A DNA stretch of 64,000 bases. Origin: Paenibacillus popilliae ATCC 14706. Its GTDB lineage: Bacteria; Bacillota; Bacilli; Paenibacillales; Paenibacillaceae. The notes below the pieces were generated by a model. It did no database searches and was not told where the DNA came from. It saw only the letters and a list, made by a program, of their open reading frames with translations. This document shows, piece after piece, positions 8,646-17,855 of the stretch. The stretch spans positions 19,579 through 83,578 of the forward strand of contig NZ_BALG01000042.1 in assembly GCF_000315235.1 (NCBI RefSeq), read 5' to 3'. Each line of letters opens with the position of its first letter. The stretch's first letter is position 1. Position numbers and translations under genes: made by a program.

Positions 8646-10604
8646 ATGACGGAACGTCTAGTCCATCACCAGTCAATTGAATCGGACATGAAGGTTATAG
8701 GGACGAACGATTCAGTCCCGAACGGAACCCGGGATCTGCAGCCTCTATCATGGGACAGCTGGGTGTTGCAGCGGGATGCGAATGTTTTCGATTTCCCTGA
8801 TTTGCAGTCGCCGCTGCAATCCGCCTACAAGGAATGGGCGAATGATTTGCCTGCCCGCGCTTGTGTTCTGCGAGGCCGTATGGCGTTATTTGATTATGTG
8901 GGCAAGTGGATGGCGGGCGACTCCGAATTATCCGGCGAAGCCGCAGCCGACCGCGCAGCCGCTGCCGCACTCCAGGAAGGCAAGCTGGCCGTCCGGACGG
9001 GAGTCGGCTACTTCTATGCCGCCTGCCCGCTGCTGAACAAGCGGGAAGAGAGCTTCGCTGCAGTCGTATGCCGTTTGGACGCGGCTCCGGATGAATCGTT
9101 CTCCGTAGGCATGGATGCATGGGTTTATGGACTTCGAACGCATTTTTACCGGCAATTCGAGCTGGTCATTGTCGACGAGCTGGTGCGAACGCTGAGAACG
9201 GCCGAACGGGAGCTGAAGCGCCGCGATGTGCTGCATGGCGCTATTCGGCACATGCATGACCGGATCAATGTCGATTCCGTATTATCGCAGATTATGTCCA
9301 GCGTCGAGCAGTTGGTTCCGGAAGCGCGGATTGAGGTCTATTTGTCCCAGGATCACACCAGCTCGAATCTGAAGGTAAAGCCTTTGTTGTTCCAGCCGGG
9401 AAGCGACGGCGTTGTGCGTCAAGCCTTCATGAAGGGAGACGTATGTTATGAACGTGACGGAGCGGACAGTGATACGGAAGTAGGGTTTGCGCTGTGCGGC
9501 GAGCAGGGGGCCTATGGCGTGATTAAGGTCAGCTTTCCCGGGATGGCGCCGGATCCTTCCGATGTACAGCTTATTCAGCTTATTGTGGAGACGGCCGGCA
9601 CGGCCTTCGAGAATGCCCGTCTTCATGAGCAGGCGAATAAAGTCATACAAGAGCTGCGCTTCATCAATGACTTGACGAAGCGCATCAATCAGAGCTTGCG
9701 GCTGCAGGATGTGTTCCATGATGCGACCCACGAGCTGCTGCGCGTGTTTCGGGCCGACTTCTGCACACTGCTTCAATTGAACGCGGAGCGGCAGTGCTAT
9801 GAAGTAGTGTCCAGCAACATGGAAGAATTCGATGATGCGCATTTATCCTTCGATGAAGGATTGTTCGGTCATATGTATGTGGAAAAGGAGCCGGTCATCG
9901 TATCCGATATTGAGATGGACGCACCCGCGTCCATGCAGTTTTTCGAGAAGCTGAATTATCATTCTGTCATCGCCGCGCCCTTGTTCGGCAGCGGGGAGAT
10001 GGTGGGCATCGTCATTCTTGCTGATCGGCGCAAGCAATTCTTCACTTATGACAATTTCAAGCTGTTGCAGATGCTGGCGACCCACATCGGGCTGGCGATC
10101 GCGAATGCAGCGCTGCATAGCAGGGTCAAGCATCTCGCCAACAACGATCAGCTGACCGGGTTATATGCGCGCCATTACTTGGACAAGCAGATCCAGCGCC
10201 AGCAACAGAGCGACTTCTGCGGTTCGCTTATCGTCGTGGACATCGATCATTTCAAGCAGATCAATGACCGCTACGGCCACCAGGTGGGCGATAAAATATT
10301 GAGTCAGGTCAGTCATATTATTCGCAGCTCGATTCGCGAATCTGATATCGCGGCCCGTTGGGGCGGCGAGGAGTTGGCGGTATACCTTCCACAGCTCAGC
10401 ATCGGCCAGACGATACGGGTTGCGGAACGGATTCGGATCCGGGTGGATAACGAGACGGAGCCGCATGTCACAGTCTCCTGCGGCATTGCCGACTGGAGTT
10501 GGAAGGACGATATTGTCAGTGTCGAATCGCTGTTCTACCGTGCCGACATGGCGCTGTATGAAGCGAAGGACAGCGGGCGGAATCAGATCCGCATCAGCAC
10601 CTAG
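8646..10604 (+). CDS. GAF-GAF-GGDEF diguanylate cyclase
   Basis: 652 residues; ATG at 8646 with GAAGGAGA upstream. No membrane segment or signal peptide. An N-terminal region of unclear type (1-190) is followed by a first GAF-like domain (about 205-325, LSQIMSSVEQLVPEARIEVYL), a helical linker, a second GAF (about 360-490, FRADFCTLLQL, SVIAAPLFGSGEMVGIVILADRR) and a GGDEF domain (about 495-650) with DQLTGLYARHYLD, VVDIDHFKQINDRYGH and the active-site form GGEEL. It should make c-di-GMP from GTP in the cytosol in response to ligands of the GAF domains, which cannot be named. No RxxD-type inhibitory site is obvious before GGEEL. Single gene, divergent from rpsD. Confidence 0.92.
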   Translation: MTERLVHHQSIESDMKVIGTNDSVPNGTRDLQPLSWDSWVLQRDANVFDFPDLQSPLQSAYKEWANDLPARACVLRGRMALFDYVGKWMAGDSELSGEAAADRAAAAALQEGKLAVRTGVGYFYAACPLLNKREESFAAVVCRLDAAPDESFSVGMDAWVYGLRTHFYRQFELVIVDELVRTLRTAERELKRRDVLHGAIRHMHDRINVDSVLSQIMSSVEQLVPEARIEVYLSQDHTSSNLKVKPLLFQPGSDGVVRQAFMKGDVCYERDGADSDTEVGFALCGEQGAYGVIKVSFPGMAPDPSDVQLIQLIVETAGTAFENARLHEQANKVIQELRFINDLTKRINQSLRLQDVFHDATHELLRVFRADFCTLLQLNAERQCYEVVSSNMEEFDDAHLSFDEGLFGHMYVEKEPVIVSDIEMDAPASMQFFEKLNYHSVIAAPLFGSGEMVGIVILADRRKQFFTYDNFKLLQMLATHIGLAIANAALHSRVKHLANNDQLTGLYARHYLDKQIQRQQQSDFCGSLIVVDIDHFKQINDRYGHQVGDKILSQVSHIIRSSIRESDIAARWGGEELAVYLPQLSIGQTIRVAERIRIRVDNETEPHVTVSCGIADWSWKDDIVSVESLFYRADMALYEAKDSGRNQIRIST

Positions 10605-10755
10605 CATGCGGCGCTGCCTGATGAATAATCCCAATTCAAGCGTGAGACGATAGTAGAGATGGGCGATCAATGTCCATCTCTTTCTATTTTGGTAAATCGG
10701 TCCTTTTTTTGGGGATTGAAAATTTTGTTGCGACAAGAGAAGGGGAGGATTCGTT

Positions 10756-11550
10756 ATGGGCGGGACGATAGGCCAGGGGCGAAGATGCATCTTGTTGTCC
10801 GCAATCATTACCGGATTCGTCATCCTGTTGCACGGATGCGGAGTAACCGCTAATCCCGATGATATACTGAACCGGGCCCTAAGCGGAGTTGGGGGTCAGG
10901 ATCAAGTGCGGTTCGAAGGCTTGGCGGAGATATGCGTCGGCAAGGACATGCTGCTAACCAAGCAATTCCGGTATGAAGGAGAGGCGAAGCAGCACAAGGG
11001 CGTCCATATGAAGCTGAGCGCCGATATGGATCAGCGGACGACCGCCAAGCGCTGGAATCCGGTAACGCAGATGGATCAATTGCAGCGGATCCCGGATAAG
11101 CAGGTCTCCCTCCTGTCTCAAGGGGAGGGGCCTGTTGGGGCGAAGGGGACTGGACAAGGCAACAAGACAGAGCAAGAAGGGAGAGAACTGGTTCCGCTGC
11201 AAGTAACGTTGTCCAACGAGGATGCGAAGCGAATCTATATCAGCCAGTTGGAGGAGGATTATAAGCGGATCATTCCCCCTTCCGAGCCGTACCAGAAAAT
11301 GCGTCGTTCGCTGAGTGAGCAGGAACGGAGCAGATTAGATGCGGAGCTGAAGACAATTGTGGACCGAAGCCGGTCTGACCTGGATCACAAGCTGAAGGCC
11401 GCCAGCATCGCCGGGCGTTATGTCGTCTGGGTGGAGCGGCGCCATTCCTTGCCTGTCATCCTGGAAGGATGGTTTACGGCCGGCTATAATGACAATGGCA
11501 AGGAACGCCGGGAGACCGTTCATACGAAGACGAGGTTCTCTTATAAGTAA
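10756..11550 (+). CDS. Predicted lipoprotein of unknown function
   Basis: 264 residues; ATG at 10756 with GGGGAGG 7 nt upstream. A basic N-terminus (GRR) and hydrophobic stretch run into a lipobox LLHGC with Cys28 as the predicted lipidation site, so it should sit on the outer face of the membrane. The mature part is highly charged, with a Gly/Lys/Gln-rich loop around residue 130 and no enzyme motif that I recognise. It begins (DDILNRALSGVGG) with a helical segment and ends in a beta-rich region (YVVWVERRHSLPVILEGWF) reminiscent of LolA/outer-membrane-lipoprotein-sorting folds, but that is only an impression. Confidence 0.72.
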   Translation: MGGTIGQGRRCILLSAIITGFVILLHGCGVTANPDDILNRALSGVGGQDQVRFEGLAEICVGKDMLLTKQFRYEGEAKQHKGVHMKLSADMDQRTTAKRWNPVTQMDQLQRIPDKQVSLLSQGEGPVGAKGTGQGNKTEQEGRELVPLQVTLSNEDAKRIYISQLEEDYKRIIPPSEPYQKMRRSLSEQERSRLDAELKTIVDRSRSDLDHKLKAASIAGRYVVWVERRHSLPVILEGWFTAGYNDNGKERRETVHTKTRFSYK

Positions 11551-11677
11551 CGCCGCAGCGTCCCGAGCCTGGCCGGTCCGCAGCCAATCGAGAGCGCGGC
11601 GCTGTTTTCGATAAGCGCTCATGTTACAAGTAGGTAAGGTTTCATCATTTTATCGGCCGACCGAGGAGGAACATGAC

Positions 11678-12793
11678 ATGAAAGACCCAAGATTGCAGAA
11701 GCTGGCACAGAACTTGGTTCAATATTCCATCAATGTGCAGTCAGGTGAAAATGTGCTGATTGAGATGATTGGCTCCGAGCGCGAACTGGTAATGATGCTA
11801 GTAAATGAAGTCGCGGCGCGGGGCGGCCGCCCGTTCGTGCAACTGACCGACCGTAAAGTGCTGCGCTCGCTGATCAAGATCGCGTCTGAGGAGCAGATAA
11901 AGACGTGGCGGGAATATGATTTGCTTCGGATGCAGAACATGCAGGGATATATCGGGATTCGCGCCGGGGAGAACGCGAACGAAATGTCGGATGTGCCGGA
12001 AGACAAAATGAAGCTGTATGACACCATTTATTCGCATCCGGTACATATGGAAGAGCGTGTCAAGCGCACGAAGTGGGTCGTGCTTCGTTATCCGAACGCT
12101 TCAATGGCCCAGTTGGCCAACACGTCAACGGAAGCGTTTGAAGATTTCTACTTCGATGTGTGTAATCTGGATTACTTCAAGATGGACAAAGCGATGGAGC
12201 CGCTGAAGGCGCTGATGGACCGCACCGACAAGATCCGCCTGACCGGCCCGGGAACCGACCTAACGTTCTCGATCCGGGGCATTGGGTCTGTTAAATGCTC
12301 GGGGCAGAACAATATCCCGGATGGCGAGGTCTATACCGCGCCGGTTCGCGATTCGGTCAATGGCACGTTGACCTACAATACGCCATCGATTTATAACGGC
12401 TTCACCTTTGAGAATATTTCGTTCCGGTTCGAGAAGGGCAAAATTGTGAAAGCGTCGAGCAATGATACGGACCGGATCAACCATATTCTCCATACGGACG
12501 AGGGGGCGAGCCATATCGGGGAGTTTGCGATTGGGGTTAATCCGTATATTTTGCATCCAATGAAGGATACGCTGTTCGATGAGAAGATTGCGGGCAGCAT
12601 CCACTTTACGCCGGGTCAGGCCTATGAGACGGCAGACAACGGCAACCGTTCCTCGATCCATTGGGACCTGGTACTGATCCAGCGTCCGGAGTATGGCGGA
12701 GGGGAAATGTATTTCGACGATGTTCTTGTGCGTAAAGACGGACTTTTTGTCATCCCTGAGCTGGAGTGCTTGAACCCGGAGCGTCTGAAATAA
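11678..12793 (+). CDS. M29-family metallo-aminopeptidase
   Basis: 371 residues from the ATG at 11678 (GAGGAGGA just upstream; the extension to 11621 lacks an RBS). Matches the thermophilic aminopeptidase/AmpS/PepS family (MEROPS M29): PGTDLTFSI, GEVYTAPVRDSVNG (metal-ligand Glu), GEFAIGVNP, IHFTPGQAY and SSIHWDLV (His and Asp ligands) occur in the expected order. A cytoplasmic enzyme using two metal ions to remove N-terminal residues from peptides. Standalone gene; ampS-like, but the family has several paralogues per genome, so no symbol is given. Confidence 0.92.
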   Translation: MKDPRLQKLAQNLVQYSINVQSGENVLIEMIGSERELVMMLVNEVAARGGRPFVQLTDRKVLRSLIKIASEEQIKTWREYDLLRMQNMQGYIGIRAGENANEMSDVPEDKMKLYDTIYSHPVHMEERVKRTKWVVLRYPNASMAQLANTSTEAFEDFYFDVCNLDYFKMDKAMEPLKALMDRTDKIRLTGPGTDLTFSIRGIGSVKCSGQNNIPDGEVYTAPVRDSVNGTLTYNTPSIYNGFTFENISFRFEKGKIVKASSNDTDRINHILHTDEGASHIGEFAIGVNPYILHPMKDTLFDEKIAGSIHFTPGQAYETADNGNRSSIHWDLVLIQRPEYGGGEMYFDDVLVRKDGLFVIPELECLNPERLK

Positions 12794-12912
12794 GCGGAAT
12801 CCGTTGATTTTCACATGTTTTTGCAGATTTATTATTGCGTCAAGCGTCTCATTCGCGGTATGATGGAAATGTAAGGATACTAGTCGAACTAATTGATGAT
12901 GGAGGGATTTCG

Positions 12913-13155
12913 ATGTCTAATAACACGGCAATTGTGGAAATCTCACAAGCAGCAAGCAAATTCAGATCTTCGATAGTCTTGCAAGCTGACAACAAATACA
13001 TTGATGTTAAGAGCATTCTGGGTCTGTTCACGACCTTGGTGGGCAACCAGAAGTACGAGCTTCACGTTCATGGGCCGGATGCGGATGAAGCGAAGACAGC
13101 GATGGCGGAAGTATTCAAGAAGCATGGATTGGACGTATCTGTTGTAGCGGAGTAA
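12913..13155 (+). CDS. HPr-like protein lacking the His15 segment
   Basis: 80 residues; ATG at 12913 with GGAGG 7-8 nt upstream. From residue 12 it aligns well with HPr: QAASKFRSSIVL, then NKYIDVKSILGL, which corresponds to the HPr Ser46 region (here Ser34), then the ADEAKTAMAEVFKKHGL helix. The first HPr strand and the GIHARP loop with the phosphorylatable His15 are absent: the protein begins where HPr is just past His15. It cannot therefore relay PTS phosphate, but it keeps the regulatory-serine surface, recalling Crh. Whether HPr kinase modifies it is unknown. Monocistronic with its own terminator. Confidence 0.75.
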   Translation: MSNNTAIVEISQAASKFRSSIVLQADNKYIDVKSILGLFTTLVGNQKYELHVHGPDADEAKTAMAEVFKKHGLDVSVVAE

Positions 13156-13160
13156 CAGCG

Positions 13161-13190
13161 AGAGCCGGAGCAGGATGTTCCGGCTCTTTC
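13161..13190 (+). terminator. Terminator after the HPr-like gene
   Basis: AGAGCCGGA, loop, TCCGGCTCT followed by TTCT. Confidence 0.8.
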
Positions 13191-13332
13191 TATAATCTAT
13201 TGCCATGATAGCGGCTAGCGGAGATTGCACAGCATAAGAGAAGTTCGTCATGCATCTTGTGTTACCCGTCATGATCGTCTAATATTAGAGTTAGAACAAT
13301 CGTGACTTCAAGTCATAGGGGGGAAACCAGGC

Positions 13333-13623
13333 ATGTCTTCGTCGAATGTGTTGCAACAGCTAAGTGACAGAGCGCTCACTCTGCTAGAAGCGGATGCGCA
13401 TCAAATAGAGAAACTCATCCAGGTCCAGATGGAGAACTTGGCGACGCGTTACTGCCCTCTCTATGAGGAAGTATTGGATACGCAAATGTACGGTTTTTCT
13501 CGGCAGGTTGACTTCGCAATTCGAGCCGGACTGGTGGAGGAAAGCGTTGGCAAGCAGCTTGTCAGCAAGCTGGAACGCAATCTGGCTACCTTGTATGAGG
13601 CATTGAATAAGGCTACTCAATAA
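13333..13623 (+). CDS. ylaN: YlaN family protein (UPF0358)
   Basis: 96 residues; ATG at 13333 after AGGGGGG. Strong match to YlaN: ALTLLEADAHQIEKLI, VQMENL, CPLYEEVLDTQMYG and FSRQVDFAIRAGLV. In B. subtilis YlaN is a small cytoplasmic protein linked to iron homeostasis and Fur control. It neighbours ftsW there; here ftsW is 1.7 kb away on the other strand with a transporter and an Asp23 gene between. Confidence 0.92.
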   Translation: MSSSNVLQQLSDRALTLLEADAHQIEKLIQVQMENLATRYCPLYEEVLDTQMYGFSRQVDFAIRAGLVEESVGKQLVSKLERNLATLYEALNKATQ

Positions 13624-13660
13624 TTGCTATCGCGTTACGCGGGTATCCGCGAACACAGGA

Positions 13661-13687
13661 AGGCCCGGGATTTTATATCCCGGGCCT
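13661..13687. terminator. Terminator between ylaN and the convergent antiporter gene
   Basis: Ten-bp perfect stem AGGCCCGGGA / TCCCGGGCCT with an AT loop, between convergent genes. Short T content on either side. Confidence 0.7.
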
Positions 13688-13715
13688 ATTGAGTGCAGTC
13701 TCGTTTCTACCCAGC

Positions 13716-14780
13716 TTAGACAAGGTAGAAAGATACCCCCAGAATGATATAGACGGCGAGCAGCAGCAGACCTTCATACCAGTTCGTTCGTCCGTCCTGA
13801 GAGATCGATTTGGCGATGAATACCGCTACCCCGATCGCGATCATCTCCAGGGTCGTGAATACGATGTCCATCGTCTGCCCGAACAGCGCGCTCACGAAGA
13901 CAAGCACAGGAGCGACAAAGAGCGCGATTTGCAGACTGCTGCCGATTGCGATCTCCACGGCGGCCCCGATCTTGTTCTTCATGGCCATCATGACGGCGGC
14001 GCTGTGCTCTGCGGCATTGCCGACGATGGCGATGACGAAGGCTCCGACGAACAGCTCCGACAAGCCGAATTGCGCCGTGAACGTATCCAACGTCCCGACA
14101 AGCCATTCACTGACGAAAGCAACCATGACCGTGGAGATGACGAGGTAGAGCACGGATTTCCCTTTTGACCATTGCGGCTCCTCTTCCACCTGTTCCTCCG
14201 ACCGCTCCGATTTTTCCGTCAGCATCTCCTTATGCGTGACCATGGAGAACAGAAGCCAGAGCAAATAAGCGGCGATGAGAATTCCGGCCACGACCAGGCT
14301 CAAGACTACAGTACCCGTCTCGCTGAGGGAATGGGTCGTGAATAAAGCGGCAGGCACGAACAGCGCGATCACGGCCAAGATCATTAGCGAGCCGTTCATA
14401 CCGGCCAGGTTGGCGTTGAACGTCTGCACCTTATACTTGATGCCTCCAACAAGCACGCTCAATCCGAGCACAAGTAGGAGGTTGCCGATAATGGCGCCGG
14501 TCAGGCTCGCCTTGACCATGTCGAACAACCCTTCCCGCACCAGGAAAATCGCAATGATGAGTTCAGCCGCATTGCCGAAGGTCGCATTCAGGAATCCGCC
14601 CAGGCGCTGGCCCGCATAATGCGAGACGGCCTCTGTCGACCGGCCGAGGAATCCGGCCACGAACACAATCGCCACGGCGGACAGGGTGAACTGAAGCGTC
14701 ATGTTCCAGGATAAGTAATGTCCGGTTGCGCTTAGGATGAAGGTCAGCCAGAGGATAATAAAGAACAATCGTTTTCCCAA
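13716..14780 (-). CDS. Calcium/proton antiporter, CaCA (Cax) family
   Basis: 354 residues from a TTG at 14780, preceded by AGGGG 6 nt upstream. The ATG at 14819 has no RBS and adds 13 polar residues. About eleven hydrophobic segments. The two inverted alpha-repeat signatures of Cax exchangers are present: FGNAAELIIAIFLV in the first half and VGNAAEHSAAVMMA in the second, each with the ion-binding Glu. An acidic cytoplasmic loop (SERSEEQVEEEP) separates the halves. It should export Ca2+ in exchange for H+ across the membrane. Downstream hairpin shared with ylaN. Confidence 0.92.
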   Translation of the reverse strand: MGKRLFFIILWLTFILSATGHYLSWNMTLQFTLSAVAIVFVAGFLGRSTEAVSHYAGQRLGGFLNATFGNAAELIIAIFLVREGLFDMVKASLTGAIIGNLLLVLGLSVLVGGIKYKVQTFNANLAGMNGSLMILAVIALFVPAALFTTHSLSETGTVVLSLVVAGILIAAYLLWLLFSMVTHKEMLTEKSERSEEQVEEEPQWSKGKSVLYLVISTVMVAFVSEWLVGTLDTFTAQFGLSELFVGAFVIAIVGNAAEHSAAVMMAMKNKIGAAVEIAIGSSLQIALFVAPVLVFVSALFGQTMDIVFTTLEMIAIGVAVFIAKSISQDGRTNWYEGLLLLAVYIILGVSFYLV

Positions 14781-14944
14781 AACATCACCCCTACTAAATT
14801 CATAATTACGTGAGATCATCCGATATTTAATATAACCAACCGCATCGAGATCGTAAACAAAAATTACTGTCGTTACCTGTCATCAGGTGTTTGCTTTCAA
14901 GATTGGGGATCGGTACAATAAAGATAAGAGAAAGGAGGATGACG

Positions 14945-15331
14945 ATGGCAGAGGAGCAACTGAATACCCATGAAGGGAACATTCGCATATCGGATGATGT
15001 TGTCGCCACAATCGCAGGTCTCGCTGCGCTGGAAACTCCAGGTGTTGCTGCCATGTCCGGAGGGCTGTCCGAAGGATGGGCAAAGCGCCTGAGCGGCCGC
15101 AACGTGCAAAAGGGTGTATCCGTGGAAGTGGGCCAAGTGGAAGCGGCCATAGATTTGAGAGTTATCATTATGTACGGAATGCCGATACAGGAAGTATGCC
15201 GACAACTGCAGATGAATGTTCGGGAAGCGGTGCAGAACATGACGGGATTGAATGTGATTGAGGTCAACGTCAAAGTGGAAGGCGTCGCATTCAAGGATGA
15301 GGAATTGGAAGAAATGCCGCGCATCAAATAG
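14945..15331 (+). CDS. Asp23/Gls24 family envelope stress protein
   Basis: 128 residues; ATG at 14945 with AAAGGAGG upstream. Typical Asp23 fold: NIRISDDVVATIAGLAALETPGVAAMSG, then KGVSVEVGQVEAAIDLRVIIMYG and the IQEVCRQLQMNVREAVQNMTGL helix. Members are small cytoplasmic or membrane-associated proteins linked to cell-envelope homeostasis. A second family member (yloU) is at 47738. The hairpin at 15366-15406 serves both this gene and the convergent ftsW. Confidence 0.9.
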   Translation: MAEEQLNTHEGNIRISDDVVATIAGLAALETPGVAAMSGGLSEGWAKRLSGRNVQKGVSVEVGQVEAAIDLRVIIMYGMPIQEVCRQLQMNVREAVQNMTGLNVIEVNVKVEGVAFKDEELEEMPRIK

Positions 15332-15365
15332 TCCTTATGAATGGATGAGCATCATGCATGGGAAC

Positions 15366-15406
15366 AAAAAAGACTACACGGACCGAAGCGGCCGGTAGTC
15401 TTTTTT
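15366..15406. terminator. Bidirectional terminator, Asp23 gene and ftsW
   Basis: AAAAAAGACTAC / GTAGTCTTTTTT with an inner GC hairpin. It gives a U-run in both directions and overlaps the last codons of ftsW. Confidence 0.85.
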
Positions 15407-16624
15407 GTTGGAATTGCGAGGGACCGATTGTCCGGTCTCCTTCTTCTGCTGCACGCGGTTGTATTCCCGCGAGACGCTGAGCAGTATTCCGACGCTGACC
15501 ATCGTAATGAACAGGGAAGATCCTCCGTAGCTAATGAACGGCAGGGTGACTCCCGTAATGGGAATCGTCCGCGTGACGCCGCCGATATTGATGAAGGCCT
15601 GAACGGCGATGATACCGACTATGCCCATGCTGACGAGCGTGCCATAAATATCCGGGCAGCGCAGCGCAATCAGGATGCCCCGCCATATGAAGCATATATA
15701 GACGAGCAAAAAGATGGCGGTTCCAATAAAGCCCAATTCCTCCGCGATGATCGCGAAGATAAAATCATTGTACGGATAAGGCAAATACAACAGCTTCTGA
15801 ATACTTTGCCCGAAGCCGGCTCCCGTCCAGCCGCCGTGCGCGATCGCCTTTAAGGAATGAAGCAGATTGTAGCTGGCTGCCTGCGAATCATGGAACGGAT
15901 CGAGCCAAGATTGGAACCGGGCCATCTTGTAACCGCCCGACAGCTTGTCCGGCATGAACAGCATGCTCAATCCGAGCACGCCGAGCACGCCGATGATGCC
16001 GACGAGCAGGCAATTCATAATATGCTTCAGGTTGGCTCCGCCCGCGATGACGATAACGCCGGCGCATGTTGCCAATATCATCGCACCGCCCATATCGGGC
16101 TGCAGCATGATCAAGCCGACGACGAATCCGACAATGATCATGACCGGGAATAGCCCGGTGCGGAAGTCACGGAATTTCTCCCCCTTCTTGGCGATCAAGG
16201 CCGACAAATACAGCACGACGGCAATCTTCGCCAGCTCGGTAGGCTGAATGCCAAGGCCTCCGATGTTAAACCAGCTTCGCGCTCCGTGCATATCCTCCGC
16301 CGTGAACGGGACAATCAGAAGAAGGATGATCGTAACGATGAATAACGGAATGAACAGTATTTTGTAGGCCGTATAACGGATGTTCATGGCGAACAGCATA
16401 GCGACGAGGCCTAACCCAGCCCACATCAGCTGCCGCTTGGCGAAGTAGAAGGAATCATAATTATACCTCGAAGATACGGCAGCCAGACTTGAGCTTGAAC
16501 TGAATACCATCACGACGCCGAACCCGACAAGCAGTAGGGTCAGCACCAGCAGAATAAAATCAGGCGCTCCCTTGCCCGTGCTTGGCGGGTTCTTCGATTG
16601 ACTGGGTCTATGCGGACTGTTCAA
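15374..16624 (-). CDS. ftsW: FtsW/RodA/SpoVE-family peptidoglycan polymerase, probably FtsW
   Basis: 416 residues from a TTG at 16624 with AGAGG 9 nt upstream. Ten predicted membrane helices. SEDS-family marks are present: ARSWFNIGGLGIQPTELAKI, LMLQPDMGG-type (LIMLQPDMGGA), the GGWTGAGFGQSIQKLLYLPYPYND loop and the C-terminal LPFISYGGSSL. SEDS proteins polymerise glycan strands from lipid II with a cognate class B PBP. Closeness to ylaN favours FtsW over SpoVE or RodA, but no class B PBP is adjacent. The YugN-like gene ends 13 bp upstream on the same strand. Confidence 0.85.
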   Translation of the reverse strand: MNSPHRPSQSKNPPSTGKGAPDFILLVLTLLLVGFGVVMVFSSSSSLAAVSSRYNYDSFYFAKRQLMWAGLGLVAMLFAMNIRYTAYKILFIPLFIVTIILLLIVPFTAEDMHGARSWFNIGGLGIQPTELAKIAVVLYLSALIAKKGEKFRDFRTGLFPVMIIVGFVVGLIMLQPDMGGAMILATCAGVIVIAGGANLKHIMNCLLVGIIGVLGVLGLSMLFMPDKLSGGYKMARFQSWLDPFHDSQAASYNLLHSLKAIAHGGWTGAGFGQSIQKLLYLPYPYNDFIFAIIAEELGFIGTAIFLLVYICFIWRGILIALRCPDIYGTLVSMGIVGIIAVQAFINIGGVTRTIPITGVTLPFISYGGSSLFITMVSVGILLSVSREYNRVQQKKETGQSVPRNSNKKDYRPLRSV

Positions 16625-16636
16625 GGGAACGTACCT

Positions 16637-16987
16637 CTAGGCGCTAAGAAGCACATGCTTCAGCTCATTCAGCTTCTGGGTGGCATGATTCACGATCGGC
16701 TGCGGGATCGCAGATTCGTAATCCAGTCCATGCGGGAAGGAAGCGCGGCCCATGTAGACCGCCTCGATGGCGAGAATCGAATCGGGCTTCTCCAGCTTCC
16801 CTTCCTTCACGCGGGTATTGATGCGCAGAAAGTAGGCTTCGCCGTTCTTTTTATCTTCCATTTTCAAATCGTATGTTGCCCGGTAATATTCCCATTGCCA
16901 GCGGATAAAACCGAGATTCTCCGTTGCCTCATCCAAGTAGGGCAGATCCGATTCGAGGCCGATCAGGCCGGTGTTGTCAATAATCAT
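16637..16987 (-). CDS. YugN-like family protein
   Basis: 116 residues; ATG at 16987 with AAGGAGG 9 nt upstream. Resembles B. subtilis YugN: a short N-terminal helix, LGFIRWQWEYYRATYDLKMED, a Tyr-rich beta sheet (AYFLRINTRV), and HGLDYESAIPQPIVNHATQKL at the end. No catalytic motif is known for this family. Co-directional with ftsW and 13 bp from it, so the two may be cotranscribed. Confidence 0.75.
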   Translation of the reverse strand: MIIDNTGLIGLESDLPYLDEATENLGFIRWQWEYYRATYDLKMEDKKNGEAYFLRINTRVKEGKLEKPDSILAIEAVYMGRASFPHGLDYESAIPQPIVNHATQKLNELKHVLLSA

Positions 16988-17409
16988 GCATCTATTCCTC
17001 CTTCAATCGTTCCTAATTCATCAAGTGCAATCGGTTACCTCTTTCTCATGATAGTATGTTTCCTAAGCTTGCGCAAGACATCGCTTGCGGCGGTGGAGCG
17101 GAAGAGGCGGCATTCGAAATGAATGGGTCTGCTTGAACCGAAGCATAAGGAGCCGCGTGACCCGGATTTTATGGTACAATATAGAAAAAACGATGCATGT
17201 TTGCGGCCATAACGCGCATACAGCGACACTGCTGTCCGTCGTCCGCGCGATGGCGGAGCACCGCGAACCGTGCTTCGATATTGACGAGCCGGCGATGCTG
17301 ATGGCTGGTGAGCTGTTGGCGGGGCTGGTATGCGGCTGCTCATGAATCCATAATCCAGCATAATTCATAGGCATAACGGTTATCCTAATGGTTGAACAGG
17401 AGGATGATT
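16988..17409. other. Intergenic region with a possible M20-peptidase-like remnant
   Basis: A 420-bp gap between the divergent YugN-like and CBS genes. The only coding-like stretch is 17193-17345 (plus), 50 codons starting MHVCGHNAHTATLL, which resembles the metal-binding CGHDxHTAMLL motif of M20 amidohydrolases. It has no RBS and ends soon after. It could be a relic or chance. Confidence 0.35.
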
Positions 17410-17838
17410 ATGCCAAGCATTGAGAACATGATGACGGATTCCATCGTTACCTGCACGGCACAGGACAATATTTATGAAGCCGCAGTCAAGATGAAGCAGC
17501 ACGACACCGGATTCATTCCAATCGTAGATGGCGAACGCGTAATCGGTGTCGTTACCGACCGGGATCTTGTCATTCGCGGAATGGCCGACAAGCACCCTGG
17601 CTCCACTTCCGTCCGTGATGTGATGACGGAAGATGTCATTACCATAGGCCCGGAGGCCACCATCGACGAGACGGCGGAATTGATGGCCGACCACCAGGTG
17701 CGGCGTCTGCCGGTCGTACGGGATGGTAAACTGGTCGGCATCGTATCGCTTGGGGATCTTGCCGTACACGTGCATTTCGTGGATGAAGCGGGAGAGGCAT
17801 TAAGCGAGATTTCCGAACAATCGCCGTATACGCACTAG
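17410..17838 (+). CDS. Two-CBS-domain protein
   Basis: 142 residues; ATG at 17410 with AGGAGG 5-6 nt upstream. A Bateman module: first CBS about 5-60 (MMTDSIVTCTAQDNIYEAAVKM, GVVTDRDLVIRG), second about 70-125 (VMTEDVITIGPEATIDETAELM, RRLPVVRDGKLVGIVSLGDLAV), plus a short tail. Such proteins bind adenine nucleotides and act as cytosolic energy or redox sensors or regulate partners. It resembles general-stress CBS proteins such as YhcV/YtoI-type genes, but the target is not apparent. Single gene with a strong terminator. Confidence 0.9.
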   Translation: MPSIENMMTDSIVTCTAQDNIYEAAVKMKQHDTGFIPIVDGERVIGVVTDRDLVIRGMADKHPGSTSVRDVMTEDVITIGPEATIDETAELMADHQVRRLPVVRDGKLVGIVSLGDLAVHVHFVDEAGEALSEISEQSPYTH

Positions 17839-17855
17839 GTCAGGCTGGACGGCAC

